A DNA stretch of 15,476 nucleotides from an uncultured Collinsella sp. (GTDB lineage: Bacteria > Actinomycetota > Coriobacteriia > Coriobacteriales > Coriobacteriaceae): assembly GCA_958428675.1 (NCBI GenBank), contig CAUAGV010000022.1:1-15476 (forward strand), in the 5' to 3' direction. The translations under genes were made by a program, and so were the position numbers. Below the pieces are notes generated by a model, which worked only from the letters and a program-made list of their open reading frames with translations, searched no databases and was not told the DNA's origin. Below are positions 1-7,464 of this stretch, piece by piece (the first letter of the stretch is position 1; every line of letters begins with the position of its first letter).

Positions 1-6
1 CAAGAC

Positions 7-29
7 GGAAAGCACATTAAGTGCTTTCC
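7..29 (+). terminator. Hairpin, possible weak terminator at the window edge
   Basis: Perfect 9-bp inverted repeat (GGAAAGCAC / GTGCTTTCC, 7-15 and 21-29) with a 5-nt ATTAA loop, followed on the plus strand by only three T's. It could end a plus-strand gene lying left of the window. Without that gene the role is uncertain, and it could equally be part of a structured intergenic element. Confidence 0.4.
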
Positions 30-202
30 TTTGCGTGCGGAACTCGCGACAAACTCAACCCGCGCCAGCCGGCCCCGGAGACCCTCCCTGCCGTCACTTG
101 CTTCAAAGACTTTGTTCCTCGCCGCTTCCGCGGCTCGAGGTCCCCGTTCTCCTCGGCGGGGTTGTCTAAGATTGTTGTTGAACTTCGGCCTTTGGCTCAA
201 AG
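30..202. other. Intergenic, no convincing gene; small hairpins
   Basis: No frame here has a ribosome binding site or recognisable protein. Two compact GC-rich hairpins are visible: 117-140 (CCTCG and CCGC pairing with GCGG and CGAGG around a TTCC loop) and 142-161 (CCCCG/CGGGG). The stretch resembles no tRNA or common structured RNA that I can recognise. Confidence 0.4.
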
Positions 203-237
203 AAAAACGGGAGATGCGATCTGCATCCCCCGTTTTT
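203..237 (-). terminator. Rho-independent terminator of the phosphodiesterase gene
   Basis: 15-bp stem with one mismatch (203-217 with 223-237) and a 5-nt loop. The A5 at the left and T5 at the right give a T-tract in either direction. It starts 7 bases beyond the stop codon of the minus-strand phosphodiesterase, so it is assigned to that gene; it may work both ways. Confidence 0.8.
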
Positions 238-244
238 GTTGCAC

Positions 245-712
245 CTACTCTAGGTCAATAAATTTGGTGCTCAGAATCTTGCCGTCTTTGACGAGCATTC
301 TGGCCATGGTGGGGCCTCGGGTGCCTCTTGGATAGCTGGCGCTGCCAGGGTTAAGGACCAGGCAGCGGCCCACTTGGGCTTCTTTAGTTACGTGGGTGTG
401 ACCGTTGATGGCTACGTCTACGGATCCCACCGGAAGGTCTTCACGGTAGTGGGCTACGGCGAACTTGAGGCCTTCGTAGGTAAAGAGCGCCAAGCGGTCC
501 ACATCGGGGCCGTAGTCGCGGTAGTAGTCGTTATTGCCCAGCACCGCTCGCACGGGAGCGATGGTGCGCAGGTGCTCGTAGTCCATCTCCGACGTAAGGT
601 CGCCGGCATGGATAATCAAATCCGCACCCTTAAGCTCGTCCAGAAGCGCAGGCGAAAGATAGCCGTGGGTGTCCGAGATAATGTCGATACGCTTGACGCT
701 TGCACTGTTCAT
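245..712 (-). CDS. YfcE/MJ0936-family metallophosphoesterase
   Basis: A 155-residue calcineurin-like phosphoesterase of the YfcE/MJ0936 group, small cytoplasmic two-metal phosphodiesterases whose natural substrate is generally unknown. The ordered metal motifs are complete: D14-T-H16, H-A-G-D38, G-N60-N-D, H88, and G-H105-T-H107, followed by the family's NPGS turn at 121-124. Length matches the family (about 155-185). The start at 712 was chosen because GGAAGG lies six bases upstream; the frame stays open to 751 but that extension has no binding site. It is separated from the upstream LytTR gene by a strong terminator, so it probably has its own promoter in the roughly 37-bp gap, where no clear -35/-10 pair is visible. 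There is no sign of damage. Fold and metal chemistry are secure; the substrate is not known. Confidence 0.9.
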   Translation of the reverse strand: MNSASVKRIDIISDTHGYLSPALLDELKGADLIIHAGDLTSEMDYEHLRTIAPVRAVLGNNDYYRDYGPDVDRLALFTYEGLKFAVAHYREDLPVGSVDVAINGHTHVTKEAQVGRCLVLNPGSASYPRGTRGPTMARMLVKDGKILSTKFIDLE

Positions 713-738
713 GGGATCCCTTCCGCAAAACGATTTGA

Positions 739-750
739 TGCATTCATGCA
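739..750. promoter_or_regulatory. TGCAT-TC-ATGCA palindrome upstream of the phosphodiesterase
   Basis: Inverted repeat TGCAT/ATGCA with a two-base centre, about 27 bases upstream of the phosphodiesterase start and touching the T-run of the preceding terminator. Its position would suit an operator, but that is inference only. Confidence 0.25.
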
Positions 751-799
751 AAAAGCCCCACGGCTCCGCAGACGATTTTGGTCTACAGGGCTGCGGGGC
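750..799 (-). terminator. Strong terminator ending the GT-LytS-LytTR operon
   Basis: On the minus strand a 19-position stem (781-799 with 755-773; two mismatches and three G-T wobbles) with a 7-nt loop is followed by TTTTT (754-750). It begins 7 bases after the stop of the LytTR regulator and separates that operon from the phosphodiesterase gene. Confidence 0.88.
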
Positions 800-806
800 C
801 GGTGTA

Positions 807-1523
807 CTAGAGGCTCAGGGCCTTTTTGAGCGGTACGACGCGACGGCGCGAAACCGGTACGCGTTCGTCGACGCCCGTAATACCCAGCTGGATAGCGCCC
901 GAGGGAACCGTCTCAACGTCGGTGACACACGCCAAGTTAACGATATAGCGGCGGTGGACGCGGAAGAAGCCAAAGTCACAGAGCTTGGCCTCGAACTGCG
1001 CCAGCGAGGTCGTCGACAAAAAGCGGTCGTCGACCGTATAAATACAGGAGTAATCATCCTTGGCCATGATAAAGCGAATGTCGTCCACGGGGATGAGGAC
1101 CTTGCGGCCGCCCTTTTCCACCGGGATGCGCTCGATGGTCACCTTGCTGTCCGTGACAGGCTTGGCGCGTTGCATAACCTTATCGATCGCTCGATCCAGG
1201 CGAGCCTCCTCGACCGGCTTCATCAGATAGTCGACGGCATCCACATCAAACGCCTCGACCGCATGATCACTGTACGCGGTTACGAATACGATCGCCGGCG
1301 GATTCTTGAGCTTATGCAGTGCCTCGGCAAGCTGCAGGCCCGAAGCGCCAGGCATCGAGATATCGAGGAACACAACATCGACGCGGCTCTCCATAAGCAT
1401 CTCGATAGCGGAGCGAACGCTCGACGCTTCTGTGATCGTGCCGATCTTGCCCGTCTGCTCGAGCAAGAAGCGAAGTTCCGAACGGGCCGGGGCCTCGTCA
1501 TCCACAATCATCGCACGCAGCAT
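807..1523 (-). CDS. LytTR-family response regulator, first pair
   Basis: A 238-residue cytoplasmic response regulator. The receiver domain (about 1-120) has acidic residues D8-D9, phospho-acceptor D54 in FLDISMPG, T82 and K102, all the canonical residues. A LytTR DNA-binding domain (about 130-238) follows, with the typical HRRYIVNL and VPVSRRR segments. Family members bind paired direct repeats near promoters. The ATG at 1523 is preferred, with GAAAGG about ten bases upstream; a TTG seven codons earlier also keeps frame but lacks a site. It is the last gene of glycosyltransferase-kinase-regulator, 72 bp after the kinase stop, and its likely partner is that LytS-type kinase. It is a paralogue of the regulator at 6692-7426. 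Target genes cannot be read from this window. Confidence 0.93.
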   Translation of the reverse strand: MLRAMIVDDEAPARSELRFLLEQTGKIGTITEASSVRSAIEMLMESRVDVVFLDISMPGASGLQLAEALHKLKNPPAIVFVTAYSDHAVEAFDVDAVDYLMKPVEEARLDRAIDKVMQRAKPVTDSKVTIERIPVEKGGRKVLIPVDDIRFIMAKDDYSCIYTVDDRFLSTTSLAQFEAKLCDFGFFRVHRRYIVNLACVTDVETVPSGAIQLGITGVDERVPVSRRRVVPLKKALSL

Positions 1524-1595
1524 AGGGATAAAACCTTTCGTCAACTAACTACGTCGGGCATCCGCCAACCGGCGTTAAACCCGTAACCTATTATT

Positions 1596-2939
1596 TTACT
1601 CTTGAATGTCGAAGATGCTCTCCGACAAATCGAGATGCAGGAGCACTTTAGTGCCCTTGCCCGGCGCCGATTCGACGCGCGTATAGGAGTGCGGTCCATA
1701 AAAGCGATGGATACGCTCCGAAATATTGTGCATGGCCACACCGGCGCCGCCACCCTGTGGGGAGTTGGCGTCGGGACGGGCGGAGCGTTCGTCAAACAGT
1801 CTGGCAGCGGTACCTTCATCCATACCCACGCCGTTATCGGCGACCGCAATTAAAATCGCATCTTCGCCATCCCTGTGAACCGACACATCGATCATCAGCG
1901 CATCGTCGTCGCCCATACCGTGGCGCACGGCATTCTCGACGATCGGCTGAATCACAAATGCCGGCACCAGCGTGTCCTCGATGTCCTCGGACACATCGAA
2001 GGTCGCCAGCACGCGATCATCGCCAAAGCGCGCCTTCTCAAACGTCAGATAGCGCTTGGTCTGTGCGACCTCGCGCGACACGGGAATGAGCGAGCCCGAA
2101 TTGTCGAGCGTGGCGCGATAGAACGAAGAGAACTCGCGCAGCAGCTCGCGGGCGCGCAGCGGGTCGGTACGCGTAAACGACGCGATGGTATTGAGCGTGT
2201 TGAACAGGAAGTGCGGGTTGATCTGCGCCTGCAGGGCACGCACCTCGGCACGGGCCGTGAGCTCCTTTTGCACCTCGAGCTCGTGGATGGCGAGCTGCGT
2301 GGACAGGATCTCGGCAAAACCCGAGGCGAGCGCATACTGGGTACGGTCGACGGCACGCGGGGTCTTGTAGTAGAACTTGAGCGTGCCGACGGTGCGGTCG
2401 CCCACCTTGATGGGCGCGATGATACCGGCAGGGACCTGGTTGTGCGAGCCATCCGAACCCACGACGTCCACCACGCGGTTGAACGACTGGACGATACCGT
2501 GCTCGATGACGTAGCGCGTGGCAAGTGTGTGGATGGGCGAGTCGGGCAGTAGCTTTTCCTCGAACTCGCCCGCGCAGGCCAGCACATTGCCCTCGTCGGT
2601 GATGGCAACCGTCATGGCACGTGTCTCGGGCAAAATGCGCTGGCACACCAGACGCGCCGACTCCTGCGTCAGACCGCCTTTGATGTCCTCGAGCATGGCA
2701 GAGGCCACCGAGAGCGTCTCTTCGGTGTACTGCGAACGCACCGAATCGGGATTGAGCGTCAAATAGATAAAAATGCACAGAAAGATGCACAGCAGTGCGC
2801 AGGCGACCACGGTCGCGATCGGCTCGATTCCAGTCGCCAGGGCAAAAATAAAGTACACCAGCACGCAAATGGCGCAGACAACGGCGATCACGCGAAAGAT
2901 AGATATTGAGTTATCGCGCTGGGCGCGGCGGTCGATCAT
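1596..2939 (-). CDS. LytS-type sensor histidine kinase, first pair
   Basis: A 447-residue membrane sensor kinase of the LytS/YehU (HisKA_7TM-less, His_kinase) class. Two adjacent membrane helices (about 12-62) are followed by a GAF-like region (about 75-225, with the LytS-like VLACAGE segment). The phosphorylation helix carries H243 in INPHFLFN. The ATPase domain has N336 in the N-box, DNGVGM at 368-373, and a glycine-rich GGGAG loop near 396. Classic LytS proteins have a larger multi-helix sensor; here it is reduced to two helices. Its ATG overlaps the glycosyltransferase stop as ATGA, with GGAGGGG five bases upstream inside that gene, indicating translational coupling. It should phosphorylate the LytTR regulator immediately downstream. 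The signal sensed is unknown. Confidence 0.93.
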   Translation of the reverse strand: MIDRRAQRDNSISIFRVIAVVCAICVLVYFIFALATGIEPIATVVACALLCIFLCIFIYLTLNPDSVRSQYTEETLSVASAMLEDIKGGLTQESARLVCQRILPETRAMTVAITDEGNVLACAGEFEEKLLPDSPIHTLATRYVIEHGIVQSFNRVVDVVGSDGSHNQVPAGIIAPIKVGDRTVGTLKFYYKTPRAVDRTQYALASGFAEILSTQLAIHELEVQKELTARAEVRALQAQINPHFLFNTLNTIASFTRTDPLRARELLREFSSFYRATLDNSGSLIPVSREVAQTKRYLTFEKARFGDDRVLATFDVSEDIEDTLVPAFVIQPIVENAVRHGMGDDDALMIDVSVHRDGEDAILIAVADNGVGMDEGTAARLFDERSARPDANSPQGGGAGVAMHNISERIHRFYGPHSYTRVESAPGKGTKVLLHLDLSESIFDIQE

Positions 2940-4123
2940 TCAGTCCCCTCCAGGATGCTGGTCAGTTGTGCGTCGCGCCAGAGCCCGTCCATGATCTTGG
3001 GCCAGAAGCTCTGAAAACGCAGGTAGCTTGCGGCGTTTTGACGCGCGTAGGTCTTGGCCTCGTCAATACCGTGCCGCCAAATGCGCAGGTACCCCTCGTG
3101 CTCGCGGGTAAACATGCTGCGAACCATGGCGGTCTTGCGCACGCGGTCGTCGAGCTCGCGCGAAATCCACGGGCCCGGATAGGGCATGAGCGACGCGGCC
3201 GTGACGGGAACGAGCTCCTGCTGGTGCGCGGCAAATGTCAGCTTGGCACGCTCGTAGTACCAACGGTACACATCCTGCATAAAGCGCGGCGAGCGCTTCT
3301 CGGACTCGGGCGGCAGGTGACGAACGACCCACTCGTTGTCAAACCACACGTCGTAGCCAAACATGCGCATGTTAAAGAGGTAATCTAGGTCCTCGCCTCG
3401 GGTGATAAACGGATCAAACGCCACACGGGTAAAGGCGCGGGCATGAAGCGCCACAAGGCCGCCGCACACGTAGTTTGAACGCGAAATACGGGTGCCCGAG
3501 AGCGCCTTTTTCATCCAGCGATTAAACTCGATGCGTTTGGTCCACCAACGATGGCAGATGCCCACCTTGTCTGTGGGCGCCAACGGCGATCCGTCGCGAT
3601 CGTAAAAGTAACCGCTCTTAACCAAAATCGGCAGGCCTTGACGCGTCTGCTGGCCCAGTGCATAGGTCGCGCGCTTCATAAAGTCGGCATCGATAACGGT
3701 CTCGTCGTCATCCAAAAAGACAACGGCATCGTGGCCGAGCACCGCAGCGCAGGCAAGCCCCATATTGCGAATGGCGCCGTATCCGCGCAGGCTCACGCAC
3801 TCGCCCGAGCCCTTGGGAGCAATCTGCGCCACACGGTCGGCGATACGCGATGCCTGGGTGTTGGTAACCACGGTGACCTTGAGCGCAGGGTGCGCGTCGA
3901 CGATTTCGTGCACGCGCTTCGACACATCAGCCGTAGCCGAGATGGGGCAGACCACCAAAAGGATAATCCTCGGAATGTCGCGCACCTGCTCGAGCGAGGC
4001 CAGGCAGCGGTCGAGCTCGGGATTGGTGGCGTTGAGCTTCGTCGAGTGGTCATAGACGCCGGGAGCGTTTGCATGAGCCTCGTCGTCTGCCCAATATGTT
4101 GGAATCACAACCGTGGCGTTCAT
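2936..4123 (-). CDS. GT-A fold (family 2-like) glycosyltransferase
   Basis: A 395-residue soluble glycosyltransferase of the GT-A/family 2 type, transferring a sugar from a nucleotide-sugar donor to an unknown acceptor. The N-terminus has the TVVIPTY strand, with a nucleotide-binding region ending at GAIRN (116-120). The metal-binding acidic run D138-D-D140 sits in VVFLDDDE, RGED (242-245) fits the acceptor-side catalytic acid, and H269 follows in VRHLPP. No signal peptide or membrane segment is seen. The ATG at 4123 was chosen for the excellent GGGAGGGAAGG site just upstream; a TTG 13 codons earlier lies inside a hairpin. It heads an operon with a LytS kinase (4-bp overlap) and a LytTR regulator, an unusual partnership. 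Only 20 bp separate a terminator-like hairpin from its start. Donor and acceptor cannot be inferred. Confidence 0.85.
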   Translation of the reverse strand: MNATVVIPTYWADDEAHANAPGVYDHSTKLNATNPELDRCLASLEQVRDIPRIILLVVCPISATADVSKRVHEIVDAHPALKVTVVTNTQASRIADRVAQIAPKGSGECVSLRGYGAIRNMGLACAAVLGHDAVVFLDDDETVIDADFMKRATYALGQQTRQGLPILVKSGYFYDRDGSPLAPTDKVGICHRWWTKRIEFNRWMKKALSGTRISRSNYVCGGLVALHARAFTRVAFDPFITRGEDLDYLFNMRMFGYDVWFDNEWVVRHLPPESEKRSPRFMQDVYRWYYERAKLTFAAHQQELVPVTAASLMPYPGPWISRELDDRVRKTAMVRSMFTREHEGYLRIWRHGIDEAKTYARQNAASYLRFQSFWPKIMDGLWRDAQLTSILEGTE

Positions 4124-4143
4124 GCCTTCCCTCCCTGCAACAC

Positions 4144-4179
4144 AAAAACGGGGCGCCGCCAAACACAGGCGACGCCCCG
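4144..4179 (-). terminator. Terminator-like hairpin between MFS gene and glycosyltransferase
   Basis: 12-bp stem with one mismatch (4149-4160 with 4168-4179), 7-nt loop, then TTTTT on the minus strand (4148-4144). It lies 114 bases after the MFS stop but only 20 bases before the glycosyltransferase ATG. It may end the MFS transcript, or act as an attenuator in the leader of the glycosyltransferase operon. Confidence 0.78.
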
Positions 4180-4195
4180 CGACCTAGCTGGTTCC

Positions 4196-4201
4196 ATCAT
4201 A
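4196..4201 (-). promoter_or_regulatory. Possible -10 element (TATGAT) ahead of the glycosyltransferase operon
   Basis: TATGAT on the minus strand, preceded by GTGGG, lies between the MFS stop and the terminator-like hairpin. No good -35 is at normal distance (TTGCGA is 21 bases away). If real, the transcript would start near 4189 and the hairpin at 4144-4179 would sit in its leader. Confidence 0.3.
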
Positions 4202-4217
4202 CCCACTTGGGCAAATC

Positions 4218-4246
4218 ATTGCTCGCAAGTCGCAATGTTTATTGCG
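4218..4246. promoter_or_regulatory. ATTGC/GCAAT inverted repeats, possible operator
   Basis: CGCAAT-GTTT-ATTGCG (4231-4246) is a perfect 6-bp inverted repeat, and ATTGC at 4218-4222 pairs with GCAAT at 4232-4236. The cluster lies just upstream of the possible TATGAT element. A protein-binding role is inference. Confidence 0.25.
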
Positions 4247-4293
4247 GATAACCCCAAAAGAGTACCGCGGACAGGCCCAATAGCCGCTCGCTC

Positions 4294-5553
4294 CTATGCG
4301 GTCTGCTCTGCCGCCTGAGTCATGCGGGACAGGCGAACCAGCAGCATAAAGCCAACGATCAGCAGCACGCCAATGGAAAGGACGCCCAGCGATGGGTTGC
4401 CGGTCAGCGAGGTGACGACCGACACCAGGAAGGTGCCCATGACGCTTGCATAGCGACCGAAGATGTCAAAGAAGCCGTAGTACTCGTTGGACTTTTCCTT
4501 GGGGATAATGCGGCCAAAGTAGCTACGGCTAAGCGCCTGCACGCCGCCCTGGAACAGGCCGACCATAATGGCAAGCACCCAGAATTCAAAGGCGGTCTTT
4601 AGGAAGAACGCGGCGAACAGCACAATGCCCATATAGGCGGCGACTGCCACCAAGATCATGTTGAGCGTGCCCACGCGGCCGGCGAGCTTGCCGTAGATGA
4701 TGGCGGACGGAAAGGCCACGAACTGCGTAACGAGCAGCGCCAGGACCAACTGGGTCGAATCGATGCCCAAGGCCGATCCGTAGCTGGTTGCCATGGAAAT
4801 GACCGTGTGCACACCGTCGATATAGAAGAAGAACGCGATCATGTAGACCAGCACGGTCTTGTTGTGGGCGATCTCGCGCATGGTGTGTCCGACCTCGGAG
4901 AACACACCGCCCACGATGTGGCCGATAGTGTCCTCGGGACCGCGCTCGCGACCGTACTTTTGCTTATAGGTGCGAATGAGCGGCAGGGTAAAGATGAGCC
5001 ACCAGGCACCAGTGATGATAAACGACAGACGCGTTGCCAGCATGGTAGGGACGCCAAGAGCGGGGCCACCCATGATGAGCGCCAGGCAGATGACGAACGG
5101 CACGGTGGAACCGATGTAGCCCCAGGCATAGCCCGAGCTGGACACGGCGTCCATGCGCTCGTCGGTGGTAATGTCGGGCAGCATGGCGTCGTAGAACGTC
5201 ATAGAAGAGTTAAGGCCGATGGTGCATAGGACGTACACGGTCAAAAATGCCATGGCGGACATTGGGATAGCCTGCGCCAGGCAAAGCACCAGGCCCGTGA
5301 GGAAGAAGCCCAAGAAGAACTTGATCTTGTTGCCGGCGTAGTCGGCAAGCGCGCCCAGAATGGGCATGAGCATGGCGATGACCAGCGAGGCGATCGTCTG
5401 CGCATTGCCCCAAGCGACCACCAGGTCGGCCGAGGAAGCGCCGGTATTGATGGCGTTAAAGTAAATGGGCACCACCGAGGTATTGAGCAGCACAAGGGCC
5501 GAATTGCCTACATCGTACATAACCCAGTTACGCTCGAGCTTGGTGTATTTCAT
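4294..5553 (-). CDS. UMF1-type MFS transporter
   Basis: A 419-residue integral membrane protein with about 12 hydrophobic helices, resembling the UMF1/Atg22-like branch of the major facilitator superfamily. The N-terminal signature RNWVMYDVGNSA (8-19) before helix 1 is typical of this group, and the central loop carries a charged KQKYGRERGPED stretch between the two six-helix halves. UMF1 substrates in bacteria are mostly unknown; efflux of amino acids or metabolites is a common guess. The ATG at 5553 has AAGGG nine bases upstream. It is a separate unit: 101 bp lie between it and the preceding phospholipase-like gene, and a hairpin is found beyond its stop. The family is fairly secure; direction and substrate are not. 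Confidence 0.85.
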   Translation of the reverse strand: MKYTKLERNWVMYDVGNSALVLLNTSVVPIYFNAINTGASSADLVVAWGNAQTIASLVIAMLMPILGALADYAGNKIKFFLGFFLTGLVLCLAQAIPMSAMAFLTVYVLCTIGLNSSMTFYDAMLPDITTDERMDAVSSSGYAWGYIGSTVPFVICLALIMGGPALGVPTMLATRLSFIITGAWWLIFTLPLIRTYKQKYGRERGPEDTIGHIVGGVFSEVGHTMREIAHNKTVLVYMIAFFFYIDGVHTVISMATSYGSALGIDSTQLVLALLVTQFVAFPSAIIYGKLAGRVGTLNMILVAVAAYMGIVLFAAFFLKTAFEFWVLAIMVGLFQGGVQALSRSYFGRIIPKEKSNEYYGFFDIFGRYASVMGTFLVSVVTSLTGNPSLGVLSIGVLLIVGFMLLVRLSRMTQAAEQTA

Positions 5554-5587
5554 GGACAGGGACCCTTCGTATTTGCCCGATATGCAG

Positions 5588-5596
5588 TTAGTTCAT
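5588..5596 (+). promoter_or_regulatory. Weak LytTR-like box (TTAGTTCAT) upstream of the MFS gene
   Basis: Matches eight of nine positions of the published LytTR half-site pattern [TA][AC][CA]GTTN[AG][TG]. It lies 35-43 bp upstream of the MFS start. No second half-site is seen at the expected 12-13 bp spacing, so this may be chance. Confidence 0.15.
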
Positions 5597-5654
5597 CGTA
5601 CCCCAATTGTCCAGAACCGCCGGTAAGGATTCGGCAAAGGGGCACGCACGGGCC

Positions 5655-6599
5655 CTATTCCTCGCGGTCGAACTCTTCATCGGCTTCGAGCACGCGACCG
5701 CTGTAGTTGACGTGACTGGTCACGGCATCCATGTCACCGGTCTCGATAAAACGTGCGACCGTGCACTCGTAATCGACCAGCGCGCGATCAAAGACCTCGG
5801 GGAAACTCTCGTTCGAGACCTCGTCGGTAAAGGGATTCTTCCATGTCAGATAGCCAAGGTTACCGGTGCGCTCGGGCAGCTCCGTCGTCACGCGATGGGC
5901 AAGGCCGTCGAGCAGCGAGTAGTCGTGCACCAAGCCCTCAACCAGCGAGATCGCGCGCGTCTTTGCGGAGCCGGCCGGCTCAATCGCGCGGTAAAGTCGC
6001 TGCATATTGGCAACGGCAGCACCGTACTCCCCTGCCGGAATGTCAATGCCGTACACGCGTCCGGCAACATAGCTCATCAGCACGCCGGCCACGCGATTGA
6101 TGCGATCGGTGGTGACGATCTCGCCCGCCGGCGGATAATCGTCGACCGTAGCGCCATCGCGTTTAAGCTGCAGCATCAGCACATCTAGGTCGCTCTCAAT
6201 CACGGCATGGACCTGACTGCTCGAATTCTCAAGCTCTGAATCGGACTCCACGATGCCAAACTGCTGCTCATAGACAAAAGGATGGGCGTTGCGGTCGAGC
6301 ACGTAATGAGACAGCAGGCCCAGCGCAAAGGCGCGACCCAAGCTGGCGTCGCGCGGCAGCAGATGCGACACGCCGTCGCGCAGGCACGCGAACTGGCGAG
6401 ACATGCGCGACCGATGCATGACCTGCGCCAGCAGCGTGCAGTCGGAAACACGCGGTGTCAGAATGTGAAAGAAAAACGGGTCGGGGCCTTGGTTGCCCAA
6501 GATAAAGGCAATGCGCTCTTCATCGGACGTGATGACGCCCTGCGGAAGACGGTCGATGCTTTCCTCGCCAAACAGATGATGGGTGATAAGCGCGGGCAT
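5655..6599 (-). CDS. Zinc-dependent phospholipase C-like protein
   Basis: A 314-residue protein of the zinc-dependent phospholipase C/S1-P1 nuclease-like fold. Candidate zinc ligands are arranged as in bacterial PC-PLC: H7/H8 near the N-terminus, D40 in GPDPFF, H62, then H98-x3-D102-x3-H106 and H131-x3-E135. Unlike secreted clostridial or Bacillus phospholipases it has no signal peptide, so it is predicted to be cytoplasmic, where its role is unknown. The ATG at 6599 was chosen because GAAAGGA lies about five bases upstream; a GTG ten codons earlier lacks a site. A plausible promoter lies at 6632-6659. It follows the second LytTR regulator by 92 bp in the same direction, so read-through from that operon is possible. 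Substrate activity on phospholipids is not certain. Confidence 0.8.
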   Translation of the reverse strand: MPALITHHLFGEESIDRLPQGVITSDEERIAFILGNQGPDPFFFHILTPRVSDCTLLAQVMHRSRMSRQFACLRDGVSHLLPRDASLGRAFALGLLSHYVLDRNAHPFVYEQQFGIVESDSELENSSSQVHAVIESDLDVLMLQLKRDGATVDDYPPAGEIVTTDRINRVAGVLMSYVAGRVYGIDIPAGEYGAAVANMQRLYRAIEPAGSAKTRAISLVEGLVHDYSLLDGLAHRVTTELPERTGNLGYLTWKNPFTDEVSNESFPEVFDRALVDYECTVARFIETGDMDAVTSHVNYSGRVLEADEEFDREE

Positions 6600-6631
6600 A
6601 ATGATCCTTTCGATTTCATTCGATGCCACCC

Positions 6632-6659
6632 ATTATGCCCACCGCGCGCCCATGCCAAA
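6632..6659 (-). promoter_or_regulatory. Probable promoter of the phospholipase-like gene
   Basis: On the minus strand, TTTGGC (6659-6654) and CATAAT (6637-6632) are separated by 16 bases, giving a start near 6625 and a short leader before the ATG at 6599. Confidence 0.5.
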
Positions 6660-6691
6660 CCTGCGATGGTAAACGACGGCACGCAAGCCTC

Positions 6692-7426
6692 TTACGCAAG
6701 CCCCAGGTGCGACTTGACCTCGGCGGCACGACGACGGGACACCGGTACCGTCGAGCTCACGCGGTCGAGCCTGAGCTCCATCAACCCCGTGGAGCCAATC
6801 TCAACATTGTGCACGTCTTCCAAATTGACCAGATAGCTGCGATGAACGCGAGTAAAGCCCTCGGAGCCCAAGCGCCGCTCGAGCGAGGAAATCGACTCAT
6901 TGATCAGGTACGTTCCCTCGGCGCAGACGGCGTTGCAAAAATCGGCACGCGCCTCAAAGTAGCAGACGTCTGCGGCGGGAATGAACACCTTTTTGCCCCC
7001 GCGATCCACCGTCAGGCGCAAAGGCTGGCGCGGAGCGTGGATAACACGACGGACACCCAAGGCCGCCTCGATCTTGTCGAGTGCCTTTGACAGGCGTGCG
7101 TCCTCGACCGGCTTGACGACATAATCGACGGCATCGAGGTTATAGGCATCAGCCGCATACTCGGCAAATGCCGTCACAAACACCACGACCGGCGGCGTCT
7201 TTAGGTTCTGCAGCGTCTCGGCAAGCTCAATTCCCGAGCGACCGGGCATGGTAATGTCTAAAAACAGCACGTCGGGCTTGTTCGACAGAATCGACTCCAC
7301 GGCTTCGGTGACATTGCCCGCCTCGGCAATCTGACCCACACGCGTATCCTTTTCCAACAGATAGCGTAACTCAGCCCTAATGGGAGGCTCGTCATCAACC
7401 ACCAAGATGTTCCAGCCTTCGGACAT
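6692..7426 (-). CDS. LytTR-family response regulator, second pair
   Basis: A 244-residue response regulator with the same plan as the regulator at 807-1523. The receiver domain (about 5-125) has D11-D12, phospho-acceptor D57 in FLDITMPG, T85 and K105. The LytTR DNA-binding domain (about 140-243) includes HRSYLVNL and VPVSRRR. The ATG at 7426 is supported by GAGGGGAAG a few bases upstream. It lies 38 bp after the LytS-type kinase at 7465-8856 and should be its partner. The receiver is clearly similar to the other regulator (shared FLDI-MPG-SG and VFVTA segments), so the two systems look like paralogues. Neither cross-talk nor targets can be told from sequence. Confidence 0.93.
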   Translation of the reverse strand: MSEGWNILVVDDEPPIRAELRYLLEKDTRVGQIAEAGNVTEAVESILSNKPDVLFLDITMPGRSGIELAETLQNLKTPPVVVFVTAFAEYAADAYNLDAVDYVVKPVEDARLSKALDKIEAALGVRRVIHAPRQPLRLTVDRGGKKVFIPAADVCYFEARADFCNAVCAEGTYLINESISSLERRLGSEGFTRVHRSYLVNLEDVHNVEIGSTGLMELRLDRVSSTVPVSRRRAAEVKSHLGLA

Positions 7427-7464
7427 ATGTGCTTCCCCTCTTTTTCTCTCAATCCAACCGCGTG

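Noticed and set aside
117..161. tRNA or SRP RNA at the left edge
   Set aside because: A GGAA-loop hairpin on the minus strand recalled SRP RNA, but the conserved flanking bases are absent, and no cloverleaf can be drawn.
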